Shown here: piece after piece, positions 46,719-55,144 of the stretch | Layout of the letters: each line of letters opens with the position of its first letter | How positions within the stretch are numbered: the stretch's first letter is position 1 | Assembly (NCBI RefSeq): GCF_002270415.1 | Contig: NZ_NNRI01000015.1 | Location: forward strand, 186,001-250,000 | Length of the DNA stretch: 64,000 bases | Direction: 5' to 3' | From: Mesorhizobium sophorae | GTDB taxonomy: Bacteria > Pseudomonadota > Alphaproteobacteria > Rhizobiales > Rhizobiaceae | Made by a program: the position numbers and the translations under genes | Notes under the pieces: model-generated | Database searches by the model: none | Told to the model about the DNA's origin: nothing | The model's input: the letters and a program-made list of their open reading frames with translations, nothing else

Positions 46719-48017
46719 ATGACGCAAGCCAGTGACATACCGCAAAGGCGGCCCACCCTCGCCCGGATCGGCACTTTTTTGGCCGAACGACGGGGGCTGC
46801 TGCGCGACTATTTCTCGGCGATCAGCGGCGCCGGCGGGCGGCTGGTGTTTTCACTCGCCTATTTCATCGCGCTGGCCAACACGCTGTCGATTTCCGAGTT
46901 CGGCATGTTCGCAACCGCATCGGCGGCCGGCGTCATGCTGTCGCGCATTCTCGCCTTCGGGTTCATCTCGGCACTCTATCGCACCGCCACCATCCGCCCC
47001 AATCTGATCGGTACCTTCACCGCCGGCTTCCTGCTGCTCGGCCTGCTGTCGGTGCCGCTGTTGGCCGCGGCCTCGTTCGGCGTCTACCTGATCTTCTTCG
47101 CAGACACCGTGCCGCTGTCGGTGTTTGCGGCAATCGTCTTTGCCGAAGCGCTGTTGTGGCGGCCAGTGGAGGTGGCGCTGATCGTCAACAACGGCCTGGG
47201 CAAGTTCGGCCGCGCCGCGCTGCTGGCCATCCTGGCGACGGCGCTGCGGGCGCTCGGCGCGGTGCTGTTCATGTTCTGGGCGCAACACAGCGTCTGGATA
47301 TGGTCGTGGTTCTATATCGGCGCCAATGCCGCCTCGCTGCTGATTGCCTTCGGCTTCTTCTACCCGCGCCAGCGTTTGCGGCTGCGCATCGAGCTTTATC
47401 TTCGGCGACTGGCTGACTCCATTTACGTGGCCGGGGCCGAAGTGCTGTTTTATCTGCAGATGGAGTTCGACAAGCTGCTGGTCCTGGCGATCGGCGGACC
47501 GCATCTGGCCGGCATCTACGCCATTATCATGCGGCTGGTCGACCTGACGGCCATTCCGATCCGCACCTTCTCGATGATGCTGGTGCAGCGCATGATGCGC
47601 GCGCCGGAGCTGCTGTCACGGCTGGCGGTCAAGAGCGGCATTGAAGGAGGCGTTTTCGCGGTCTCGACGCTGGCGCTGTTGACGCTTGGCATCGTGCTGC
47701 ATTTCTTCCCCAATGCGCTCGGCAAGAACGTCGCCGAGGCCGCTCCTCTGGTGGCGCTGGCGATCTGCGTCCCGGGACTGCGCAATCTGGTCGAATACCA
47801 GGCCGAGCTGCTGTTCGCCCGCGGCCAGACGCTGGTGCGGGCGCTCAATCTCGGCCTGCTTGCCGGGCTGAAGGCGGTGCTGCTGACCTATGTGCTGACG
47901 ACCATCCTCGACACGCCGAACCTGGTGCTGTCGCTCAACGTCGTCTTCCTGCTTCTGTATCTTGCCTCAACGCTGTTCACCTATACGGCGATGCGCAAGC
48001 CGGCAAAGCCGGTCTAG
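46719..48017 (+). CDS. Wzx/MATE-like polysaccharide flippase
   Basis: A 432-residue protein with about 12 membrane spans and a short basic leader. The pattern GRLVFSLAYFIALANTLSISEFGMFATASAAG is typical of the polysaccharide biosynthesis (PST) flippases, which carry lipid-linked sugar units across the inner membrane. Located opposite the GumC-like gene and next to glycosyltransferases, consistent with one export pathway. The first ATG (46719) with GGAGAT before it fits. Substrate unknown. Confidence 0.88.
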   Translation: MTQASDIPQRRPTLARIGTFLAERRGLLRDYFSAISGAGGRLVFSLAYFIALANTLSISEFGMFATASAAGVMLSRILAFGFISALYRTATIRPNLIGTFTAGFLLLGLLSVPLLAAASFGVYLIFFADTVPLSVFAAIVFAEALLWRPVEVALIVNNGLGKFGRAALLAILATALRALGAVLFMFWAQHSVWIWSWFYIGANAASLLIAFGFFYPRQRLRLRIELYLRRLADSIYVAGAEVLFYLQMEFDKLLVLAIGGPHLAGIYAIIMRLVDLTAIPIRTFSMMLVQRMMRAPELLSRLAVKSGIEGGVFAVSTLALLTLGIVLHFFPNALGKNVAEAAPLVALAICVPGLRNLVEYQAELLFARGQTLVRALNLGLLAGLKAVLLTYVLTTILDTPNLVLSLNVVFLLLYLASTLFTYTAMRKPAKPV

Positions 48018-48113
48018 GGCGGTTCACCGTTCACAGAAACGCAGAACCACCCCATCTCCCCAGCTTTGACGCAATTGCCGACGGAAAGCCGGCCCGCTTT
48101 CAGAATCCGGCCT

Positions 48114-49037
48114 TTAGTTGAGCCCGATCAGACGGCGGATGCGGCCGATATCGGTGCCTATGAAAGACTGCATGCCGATTGCCACCTGCTCCGGCGCCAT
48201 GGCGGCGACGAAGCGGCGGAAGTCGTCGTCCGACAGCGCTTGCCCGGTCCAGTGGACGCGGCAGAACTCCTCCGAAGCGTGGAAGTGGCCGGCACCCTCC
48301 AGCAGATCGTCGACATAGCGGCCGTAGATCATGCATTCGGAGAACTTGCGCGCCGAGCCGACGACCTCGACCCAGCCACGCGCATGGACCTTCTCGATCT
48401 CGCCGCACATGGCCAGCACGGTGTCACGCCGCCACGCGATCAGCGTCGAAATATAGTCATGGACCGATGTCCGGGAGGGGTCGATACCGAGTGCCGCACC
48501 GGCGTTGCGCGACCAGATGCGATGCTCCTCATGCCCCTCGTCCGCAAGCACCCCGTCGCGGCGGAACAGCCGTGCCTTGCCCTCGCGCCAGAAGGCGCCG
48601 CAGTCGAAAGGTTTGAGGAAGGCGACGTCGGAATCGCAGAAGATCAGGACGTCTTCGCTGGCGTGCGCGGCGATCGCGATACGTCGCAATTGCTGCACGT
48701 GCCAGCCGCGCAACGGCTGCGTCTTCAGGCTGAGCCAGACTCGCCGGCGAAACAGGCTGAGCGGATCGTCGAAGGCATGCAGCCAACGCGGCAGCAATTC
48801 CCGCTCATCGACGATGCTGCGACGGCCGTTCTCCAACTGACGGAAAAGCTTGATATCGCGATGTTCGACCAGGATATAGTGGTGCGCCGCGCCCGAGACG
48901 TGGCGGGCAAGCGTTTCGCATAACAGCCGGCAACGCTCGAAATCCGGCGCATAGCTTGCCGTCACTATTGCCGCCGTCGGTATCTGCCGAAGCGAGCTTG
49001 GTTCGATAGCGGCGCCTGGGACGAACCGGCTGTTCAA
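48114..49037 (-). CDS. DUF6492-type putative glycosyltransferase
   Basis: About 307 residues. The sequence TAAIVTASYAPDFERCRLLCETLARHV, the acidic FCDSDVAFLKPFD (a DxD-like metal site) and the later VHWTGQALSDDDF suggest a GT-A type sugar transferase, grouped as DUF6492 as far as I recall. The start is a TTG at 49037 that overlaps the stop of the WecG gene (TTGA), with GGGAGA upstream; the longer upstream frame would run through wecG out of frame. Last gene of the minus-strand GT4-WecG-DUF6492 operon. Donor and acceptor unknown. Confidence 0.75.
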   Translation of the reverse strand: MNSRFVPGAAIEPSSLRQIPTAAIVTASYAPDFERCRLLCETLARHVSGAAHHYILVEHRDIKLFRQLENGRRSIVDERELLPRWLHAFDDPLSLFRRRVWLSLKTQPLRGWHVQQLRRIAIAAHASEDVLIFCDSDVAFLKPFDCGAFWREGKARLFRRDGVLADEGHEEHRIWSRNAGAALGIDPSRTSVHDYISTLIAWRRDTVLAMCGEIEKVHARGWVEVVGSARKFSECMIYGRYVDDLLEGAGHFHASEEFCRVHWTGQALSDDDFRRFVAAMAPEQVAIGMQSFIGTDIGRIRRLIGLN

Positions 49038-49828
49038 TGGATGTCTCCCGGAGCTTCCGGTGTGCGCGAGAGTTTCTGCCTGACAACGCGCAGCAGGAAC
49101 AAGGGATTGCCGACCACGTAGCGGCGCCACAACCGACCGGGTTCGACGGCCAACCGAAACAGCCATTCGAGCCGCAACCGGCGCATCCACAAGGGCGCCC
49201 GCGGCACCGCGCCGCTGAGGAAATCGAGCAATGCGCCGACGGCGATCGGCAGCGTGCAGTGACGCGCGTCGATATGGTGTGCGATCCACAATTCCTGGCG
49301 CGGCACGCCCATGGCGACGAGCAGCACGTCCGGCCGCAATTCTTCGATCCGATCGACTATTCCCGCCTCCTCGGCAGGCGAGAAATAGCCGTCATGGATG
49401 ACCACGAAGCTGTGTTGCACGGCGAGCGCTGCAAGCTTGGCCGACGCAGCTTCGGCATTGACGCGCGTCGCGCCGAGCAGCCCGACCGTCAGGGGCGTCA
49501 TCGAGGCCTGCAGGAAGGCGGGGACGAAGTCGGTGCCGTTGAGGTTGTCTGGAAACGGCGCTCCATAAAGAAGTTTCGCCGCCAGATCGACTCCGATGCC
49601 GTCGGGCAGGATGAGGAAATCATCGAGCGCGTCGGCAAAGACCGGGTCGGTGGAGGCGAGGTTAGCGTTGTGGGCGTTGAGGAAACTGACCTTGGTGAAG
49701 CGCCGCTCGGCAATCAGGCGGTTCAGCAGGCCGACCGCATCGTTCCAGCGGATGGCGAGCACCGGGATACCGAGGATCGTCTTCGAGGTGTCGAGCCCCG
49801 ACGGGGTGCGGGCGGCATGCATGTTCAT
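49034..49828 (-). CDS. WecG/TagA/CpsF-family glycosyltransferase
   Basis: A 264-residue GT26 enzyme, typically adding a sugar such as N-acetylmannosamine(uronate) to a lipid-linked intermediate. Family blocks are clear: SFLNAHNANLAS, LILPDGIGVDLAAKLLYG, NGTDFVPAFLQ, GLLGATRVNAEAA and VLLVAMGVPRQELWI; C-terminal basic amphipathic part (RRLRLEWLFRLAVEPGRLWRRY) for membrane contact. The ATG 49828 overlaps the preceding stop (ATGA) and has AGGAGG upstream, so translation is coupled. Confidence 0.93.
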   Translation of the reverse strand: MNMHAARTPSGLDTSKTILGIPVLAIRWNDAVGLLNRLIAERRFTKVSFLNAHNANLASTDPVFADALDDFLILPDGIGVDLAAKLLYGAPFPDNLNGTDFVPAFLQASMTPLTVGLLGATRVNAEAASAKLAALAVQHSFVVIHDGYFSPAEEAGIVDRIEELRPDVLLVAMGVPRQELWIAHHIDARHCTLPIAVGALLDFLSGAVPRAPLWMRRLRLEWLFRLAVEPGRLWRRYVVGNPLFLLRVVRQKLSRTPEAPGDIH

Positions 49829-50997
49829 GCAAACGCCTCCTGCCTGACCGGCCCGAGCTTTTCGAGGCCGAGCCGGATGGCGGCATCGAGCGCCCTGACC
49901 TGCGACCGACGGAAAGCGCTGCCGTCGACATCGTGGATGACAGCTGCCGCGGCCTCCAGGGCCCGGGCAAAATCGGCCGGATCGTCGGTGACGACGCAAT
50001 TGGCCGGGCGATGATCGATGCCGCGCAGCGAGCGGCTGGTGGCGACGGAGGGCAGGCCGAGTTCGAAGGTCTCGATGGTCTTCAACTGGACGCCGCTGCC
50101 GGCGGTGCTGATCAGCGGGATGACGGCAGCACTGCGCACGAAAGCCTGCGCATCCGGCACACGGCCGACGAATTCGACACCGGGATGCTTCGACGTGACG
50201 CCCGAAGGCATGCTGCCGGCGATGCGGATGCGGAAACCGGGCCGCAGATGCGGCACCACCTTGCCCAGAAACCAGTCCAGGCCGATACGGTTCGGCTGCC
50301 AGGTCCAGGTGCCGATCAGCGCTGCCTCGCAGTCGATGCGGCGCAAAGCTTCCTCGGTCGGCGCCTGCGCTCCCGTCACCAAAGGCAGCACCGCCGAGCG
50401 GTCGTCGGAGGCGACACCGAGTGCAGCGCGGTCTTCCTCCGCCAGCGTGAATATGAAGCGCGCGCGGCGGCAGAGACGCTCTTCCATGGTCTCGAGCAAC
50501 TTCGCCTCGCGGCGAAACAGCAGGCGCTGGAAGAGGCTGCCGGCGGCAGCGGCATTCTCCTGCGCCGAAAGATGCTCGACATTGTGGGCGACGAAGATCG
50601 AGGGCCGGTCGGCGAACAGCTTTTCGAAGGCGCCGGCGAACTGCACGGAATTCAGCACATAGCCGTCGAACGGACCGGCGCGTGCGACCGCGGCGAGAAC
50701 GTCGCTGTCGGGCACTGCGCGCAACTTGACCGAGGCGAAGGTGAGGCCCGAGAGCAGCGCCTTGCCGACCCAGGCCAGCTTTTGTCGTGCAGAGGCATTG
50801 TCCGTGCGCACGTCGATCGCACCCAGCACCACGGTGTTTTCGGGGTCGTCTGCGGGCTTTCCTGGCCAGGTGAAGCCGATGACGGTGACGCGCACGCCAG
50901 CGCGCCGCAATGCAGCGATGATTGCAGCGTTGGCGATCTCATAGCCCGAGGCAAGAGCGCCGTCGGGCACGATCGATGTGGCGAACAGCAGATGCAT
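49825..50997 (-). CDS. GT-B glycosyltransferase (GT4-like)
   Basis: A 390-residue GT-B enzyme. The N-terminal half shows the acceptor-side pattern (MHLLFATSIVPDGALASGYEIANAAIIAALRRAGVRVTVIGF; FVAHNVEHLSAQ). The C-terminal half holds nucleotide-sugar residues: LIGTWTWQPNRIGLDWFL, FRIRIAGSMP, VEFVGRVPDAQAFVRSAAVIPLISTAGSGVQLKTIETFELGLPSVAT (the EX7E-like region). Start at ATG 50997 with AGGTGAG before it. First gene of the three-gene minus-strand operon; sugar specificity unknown. Confidence 0.88.
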   Translation of the reverse strand: MHLLFATSIVPDGALASGYEIANAAIIAALRRAGVRVTVIGFTWPGKPADDPENTVVLGAIDVRTDNASARQKLAWVGKALLSGLTFASVKLRAVPDSDVLAAVARAGPFDGYVLNSVQFAGAFEKLFADRPSIFVAHNVEHLSAQENAAAAGSLFQRLLFRREAKLLETMEERLCRRARFIFTLAEEDRAALGVASDDRSAVLPLVTGAQAPTEEALRRIDCEAALIGTWTWQPNRIGLDWFLGKVVPHLRPGFRIRIAGSMPSGVTSKHPGVEFVGRVPDAQAFVRSAAVIPLISTAGSGVQLKTIETFELGLPSVATSRSLRGIDHRPANCVVTDDPADFARALEAAAAVIHDVDGSAFRRSQVRALDAAIRLGLEKLGPVRQEAFA

Positions 50998-51168
50998 CTC
51001 ACCTATCCTGTGGTGTAGCCGGTAGCAAAGTGCGGTGAACCCTTGATTAAGCGAGCACAATCGACGAGCGAAAGCCGCTGCCAAGCAGGCTTCTCCGTAC
51101 AAGGTGATTAACGAAACCTTATCACCGTGGTGCTACCAGAACCCAACTCACCATGTGGCTGGACACAG

Positions 51169-52167
51169 ATGATCCCTTTGCCATCGGACAGTTCGGTATC
51201 GATCGCGGGGCGCTCGCCCCGGCTTGACGTCGAGGCTGTCGAAGTCGTCGTCACCTTGCCGACCTTCAAGCGGCCCGAGCAGGTGCTGGAAACGCTGGCG
51301 TCACTGCGTGCGCAGCAAACCGGCCGGCGCTTTGCCGTCATCGTCATGGAAAATGAAGCCGAAGCGCGTGCCGGCGCCAAGGCGGCGGTGCCGCTGTTCG
51401 AGCGCGGTGAGATTTCAGGTCTGGTCATCATCGCGCATCAGCGCGGCAATTGCAGCGCCTACAATGCCGGCTGGCAGACAGCGATCCTGCAATTCCCCAA
51501 CTTCAGGCATCTGCTGGTCATCGACGATGACGAGATCGCCGATCCGCAATGGCTGGAACGGATGTGCGGGGCAGCCGAAACGCTCGGCGCCGATATCGTC
51601 GGCGGTCCGCAGGTGCCCGACTTTGCTGACCCCGCCCATGCGAAATGGGCCGAGCATCCGGTGTTTGCGCCGCCCTACCGGGAAACCGGACGCGTGCCCG
51701 CGCTCTATTCGTCCGGTAATCTTTTGGTCGGACGCAACGTTCTGATCGCCATGGGTCCGCCCTTTCTCGATCTGAAATTCAACTTCATGGGCGGCGGTGA
51801 TTCTGATTTTCTCAGCCGGTCCGCACAGAGAGGCTTCGTGCTGGGCTGGTGCGCCGAGGGACAAGTGCATGAAACCGTTCCGGCCCGGCGCCTCGAGGCC
51901 GACTGGATCCGTGCCCGCAGCCTGCGCAACGGCGTGATCTCGACACTGGTCGAAAAGAAGAAACGCGCCGGCACGCCGCTGGCCGGCGCCGTGGTGTTGC
52001 TGAAGAGCCTGGCGCTGCTTGCCGCCTCGCCGTTCCGCGGCATGCTCCGGCTGGCGCGGACAGGATCGCCGGCGATCGCCATCTATCCCGTCCATGTGGC
52101 GCTGGGCCGCGTGCTGGCCGAATTCGGATATGCCAATGAGCAATACCGCCAGCCTGAGAAAAACTGA
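51169..52167 (+). CDS. GT-A glycosyltransferase (family 2)
   Basis: A 332-residue GT2 enzyme. VVVTLPTFKRPEQVLETLASLRAQ begins the nucleotide-sugar domain, LLVIDDDEIADPQWLERM is the DxD metal site, and SSGNLLVGRNV...GGGDSDFLSRSAQRGF is the acceptor region with an ED-like catalytic motif. The C-terminal ~70 residues are hydrophobic and may touch the membrane. Start put at the ATG 51169 with GGA upstream; a GTG at 51127 is possible. It runs divergently from the GT4 gene and overlaps the next gene by 32 bases. Confidence 0.88.
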   Translation: MIPLPSDSSVSIAGRSPRLDVEAVEVVVTLPTFKRPEQVLETLASLRAQQTGRRFAVIVMENEAEARAGAKAAVPLFERGEISGLVIIAHQRGNCSAYNAGWQTAILQFPNFRHLLVIDDDEIADPQWLERMCGAAETLGADIVGGPQVPDFADPAHAKWAEHPVFAPPYRETGRVPALYSSGNLLVGRNVLIAMGPPFLDLKFNFMGGGDSDFLSRSAQRGFVLGWCAEGQVHETVPARRLEADWIRARSLRNGVISTLVEKKKRAGTPLAGAVVLLKSLALLAASPFRGMLRLARTGSPAIAIYPVHVALGRVLAEFGYANEQYRQPEKN

Positions 52168-53461
52168 GCGCGCGCCGCTCAGCGAAGCGTTCACTCGCGA
52201 AGGTGTGGCGACCGCGATCGCAGCACTGCTGTTCACCGTCATCATGGTGTCCTTCCGCCCGTTCCAGCCGGCCGGCGCCGAACTGACCGGCGAAGGTGGC
52301 GACATCGTCAACCAGCTTGGCTTCGGCTCGCTCGGCGCCATGTCGATCTTCTCGCTGATGGCTTTCGCCGATCCGCGCGTGGTGCGCTCGCTGCTCAGCC
52401 CGTCCTGGGTGCTGATGTTGGGCTTCTTTTTCCTGTCGGTGGTGCTGGCAACCGACCCGCCCACGGCGATGCGTGCCGCCTCGTTCACGCTGATCGGCAT
52501 TTTGACGATGGCGACGATATTGGTCTTGCCGCGCGACGCCGAGGCTTTCTCAAAGGTCATCATCTTCACCGCCGTCGTGGTCATGGGCCTGTCCTATTTC
52601 GGCCTCATCGTGTTTCCGCACGAAGCCATGCACACCGCCGACTCGCAGGAGCCCGAACATGCCGGCCTGTGGCGCGGCGTGTTCACCCACAAGAACATCG
52701 CCGGCCCGATCATGGCCTGTTTCAGCTTCGCCGGCCTGTACCTCTACCGGCGCGGGCAGCGGCTTTGGGGGGCGGCGATCTTTTGCGCGGCGATGATCTT
52801 CATGCTGCACACCGGCTCCAAGACGACGGCCGGGCTGGTGCCGTTCTCGATCCTGATCGTCGTGCTGCCGAGCCTGATGGGGATGCGGCTTGGCACGCCG
52901 GTCCTGTTTGCGCTGGCGATGATTGGCACGGCGGTCGGCACGCTCGGCATCGTCTTCCTGCCGCCGGTGAAGCATCTGGCGGCGATCTATTTCCCCGACC
53001 TCACCTATACCGGGCGCACGACGTTGTGGGAGTTCGCCGGCAGTATGCTGGCGAAGAGACCATGGACCGGCTATGGCTATGAAAGCTTCTGGGGCACGCC
53101 GCTGCTGCTCAACCAGGACCAGCCCTTCGACCGGCCGTGGGACATCAGAACCATCGTGCACGGCCATGACGGCTATCTCGACATCGCCGTGCTGATGGGC
53201 ATTCCGGCACTTTGCGTCGCCGTCTACACCTTCCTCATCGCGCCGATGCGCGACTACATGCGCATCCCGCTGCGCAAGGAAAACATCTATCTCGGCGACT
53301 TCTTCATGATGGTGGTGCTGTTCACCGCGCTGAACGCCTTCCTCGAAAGCTTCTTCTTCCATCGCGGCGACCCGGTCTGGCTGTTCTTCGTGCTCGGCGT
53401 GCTTGGGCTGAGACAGGTGTCGCTGCGGCCCATGGCAGTGCGCGATCCCGATCGCGGCTAG
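52136..53461 (+). CDS. O-antigen ligase/ExoQ-like polysaccharide polymerase
   Basis: A 441-residue membrane protein with about 10-11 spans. The long periplasmic loop contains WRGVFTHKNIAGPIMACFSFAGLYLY and the motif TGRTTLWEFAGSMLAKRPWTGYGYESFWG, typical of Wzy/WaaL/ExoQ proteins that polymerise or ligate lipid-linked sugar chains. HTGSKTTAGL matches the same group. Start ATG 52136 lies within the last codons of the GT2 gene, so translation is coupled. Polymerase or ligase cannot be distinguished from sequence. Confidence 0.9.
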   Translation: MSNTASLRKTERAPLSEAFTREGVATAIAALLFTVIMVSFRPFQPAGAELTGEGGDIVNQLGFGSLGAMSIFSLMAFADPRVVRSLLSPSWVLMLGFFFLSVVLATDPPTAMRAASFTLIGILTMATILVLPRDAEAFSKVIIFTAVVVMGLSYFGLIVFPHEAMHTADSQEPEHAGLWRGVFTHKNIAGPIMACFSFAGLYLYRRGQRLWGAAIFCAAMIFMLHTGSKTTAGLVPFSILIVVLPSLMGMRLGTPVLFALAMIGTAVGTLGIVFLPPVKHLAAIYFPDLTYTGRTTLWEFAGSMLAKRPWTGYGYESFWGTPLLLNQDQPFDRPWDIRTIVHGHDGYLDIAVLMGIPALCVAVYTFLIAPMRDYMRIPLRKENIYLGDFFMMVVLFTALNAFLESFFFHRGDPVWLFFVLGVLGLRQVSLRPMAVRDPDRG

Positions 53462-53540
53462 CGGTCTTCTCGTCCGTCCTGACGGGGCTTCCCCACAGAA
53501 CCGCGAGCGTCTATGTGAAGGCCTTCCTTCGGAGGATTCC

Positions 53541-54356
53541 ATGACGATCAGGCTCATTCTCGCCGGCTGCGGCAATATGGGTTACGCCATGCTCTCGGGC
53601 TGGCTGAAATCCGGCAAGCTTCAACCATCGGCGGTCTTCGTGGTCGAGCCCAACGCCGACCTACGCAATCGAGCGGCAGTGCTGGGCTGCGGCGCATCAG
53701 CCGATGCCGGCGGCATTCCAGCTGATGCCGTTCCCGATCTCGTCGTCATCGCAGTGAAGCCGCAAGTGATCCGCGACGTGACGGCCGCCTACAAGCGCTT
53801 CGGCGACGGCCGCACCACCTTCGTCAGCATCGCTGCCGGGACACCGGCCGCCACTTTCGAAGAAATCCTGGGCAGCCGCGCGCCGATCGTGCGGTGCATG
53901 CCCAACACGCCCGCTGCCATCGGCAAGGGCATGATGGTGGTGTTTTCGAACAGGCTGGTCTCCGACGACACCAAGCGTTTCGTTGCCGACCTTTTGTCGT
54001 CGAGTGGCGAAGTGGCCACCATTGACGACGAGGGTCTGATGGATGCGGTGACCGCCGTGTCCGGATCGGGGCCGGCCTACATTTTCCATTTCATCGAAGC
54101 ACTGACCGTGGCCGCCGAGAAGGCTGGCCTGCCGACGGCGACCGCCAAGCTGCTCGCCATGCAGACAGTCTACGGCGCTGCCTCGCTCGCCGCCGAAAGT
54201 GGCGAGGAGCCAGGCGTGCTGCGACAGCAGGTGACCAGCCCCAATGGCACGACCGCAGCCGCGCTTGGCGTGCTGATGGGCGAGGACAGGCTAACCAACC
54301 TGCTTACAGAGGCAGTCGAGGCAGCGCGGCTGCGATCGATCGAGCTGGGAAAGTGA
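53541..54356 (+). CDS. proC: Pyrroline-5-carboxylate reductase
   Basis: A 271-residue enzyme that makes proline from pyrroline-5-carboxylate with NAD(P)H. N-terminal Rossmann motif ILAGCGNMGYAML, then VVIAVKPQVIRDV, RCMPNTPAAIGKGM, and the C-terminal signature GSGPAYIFHFIEAL...ATAKLLAMQTVYGAASLA...LRQQVTSPNGTTAAAL are intact. GGAGGATTCC precedes the ATG. Follows the polymerase gene by 79 bases and could share its transcript; convergent with vapC. Confidence 0.96.
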   Translation: MTIRLILAGCGNMGYAMLSGWLKSGKLQPSAVFVVEPNADLRNRAAVLGCGASADAGGIPADAVPDLVVIAVKPQVIRDVTAAYKRFGDGRTTFVSIAAGTPAATFEEILGSRAPIVRCMPNTPAAIGKGMMVVFSNRLVSDDTKRFVADLLSSSGEVATIDDEGLMDAVTAVSGSGPAYIFHFIEALTVAAEKAGLPTATAKLLAMQTVYGAASLAAESGEEPGVLRQQVTSPNGTTAAALGVLMGEDRLTNLLTEAVEAARLRSIELGK

Positions 54357-54368
54357 GCCAACGTCCTG

Positions 54369-54761
54369 CTACGCGAGATCTGTGTGCGAGAAGTCATTGC
54401 CCTTGTAGAGTAGCGCTGAGCTGTGGCTCTTCGCGCAGGCATAAGATAGGCAATCGGCAAGGTTGAGCTGAGCGGGATGCCCACGTCCCTTTGCGTAGTC
54501 TGAAAAGGCCTGGATCGCGAGCTTGGCGTCGCCAGCGTCGATCGGCACGATTTCGATTTCAGCCTCGCGAAGAAAAGCCTCTATCGCCGCTTCCGCGATG
54601 ACGGGTTCGACGGCAAGCATAGTGGAAAGCCGCATCGCCGCTTCAAGTACTACCAGAGGGGAGGTGATCCTGTGGGGTGCTGCCTCGATGCGGTTGCTCC
54701 ACTCGCCAGCATCCCTTTCTCCTGAAAGAATTGCGACAACCACGGAGGTGTCGACGAACAT
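54369..54761 (-). CDS. vapC: VapC-type PIN-domain toxin
   Basis: A 130-residue PIN ribonuclease. Mg-binding acids: Asp4 (MFVDTSVVVAIL), Glu in VVLEAAMRL, and Asp in LNLADCLSYACAK, followed by LLYKGNDFSHTD. VapC toxins cut tRNA or rRNA and are held by VapB. The ATG at 54761 overlaps the last base of the vapB stop (TGATG). All catalytic residues are kept, so the toxin should be functional. Confidence 0.92.
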   Translation of the reverse strand: MFVDTSVVVAILSGERDAGEWSNRIEAAPHRITSPLVVLEAAMRLSTMLAVEPVIAEAAIEAFLREAEIEIVPIDAGDAKLAIQAFSDYAKGRGHPAQLNLADCLSYACAKSHSSALLYKGNDFSHTDLA

Positions 54762-55003
54762 CAGGGATGTCCCCACATGTCATCGATCTCGTCCTTGCTC
54801 ACAGGCCGGCCGCCCTTGCCCGCTTTGGCCTTGAAATCGTTCGCAATGGCAGCCAGCCGATCCGCCAGGGGAACGCGCCCGCTTTCCCGCTTCAGCTCGG
54901 ATTCCAGCGCTTCGATGACCGCTTCGGTCATAGAAATCTTGCGTTTGGCGGCGAGCCGTCGTGCCAGTTCACGAGCTCGCGGGTCCCTGATCTGAAGGTT
55001 CAT
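54761..55003 (-). CDS. vapB: VapB-type antitoxin
   Basis: An 80-residue antitoxin of the Rv0623/PSK-type ribbon-helix-helix group: MNLQIRDPRARELARRLAAKRKISMTEAVIEALESELKRE gives the DNA-binding beta strand and helices, and the C-terminal DEIDDMWGHP tail is expected to block VapC. GAGGAG lies before the ATG. It should repress its own promoter, where two direct TGACAAAT boxes stand. Confidence 0.9.
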   Translation of the reverse strand: MNLQIRDPRARELARRLAAKRKISMTEAVIEALESELKRESGRVPLADRLAAIANDFKAKAGKGGRPVSKDEIDDMWGHP

Positions 55004-55019
55004 TCGCCGCTCCTCAGCG

Positions 55020-55049
55020 ATTTGTCACTACAACATAGTACATTTGTCA
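55020..55049 (-). promoter_or_regulatory. Putative vapBC promoter/operator
   Basis: Two direct copies of TGACAAAT (minus strand; complement at 55020-55027 and 55042-55049) flank ATGTACTATGT, a near-palindrome. Spacing of 22 bases places both on one helix face, suiting a VapBC complex. Inferred only. Confidence 0.45.
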
Positions 55050-55076
55050 TGACGGCGCCATAACGGCCTGCTTGGG

Positions 55077-55144
55077 TATGATCCTTTCCGAAGACCGGTT
55101 CCCATTCCTCGCTAACGCGGACCTTTCAGTTCGGGATCATGCTT
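55077..55144. repeat. RIME-like element containing a stop codon
   Basis: Left end TATGATCCTTTCCGAAGACC, right end TTCGGGATCATGCT, with ACCGGTTCCCATT inside; a somewhat decayed RIME element. The right end contains the TGA stop of the minus-strand oxidoreductase (55137-55139). Confidence 0.7.
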
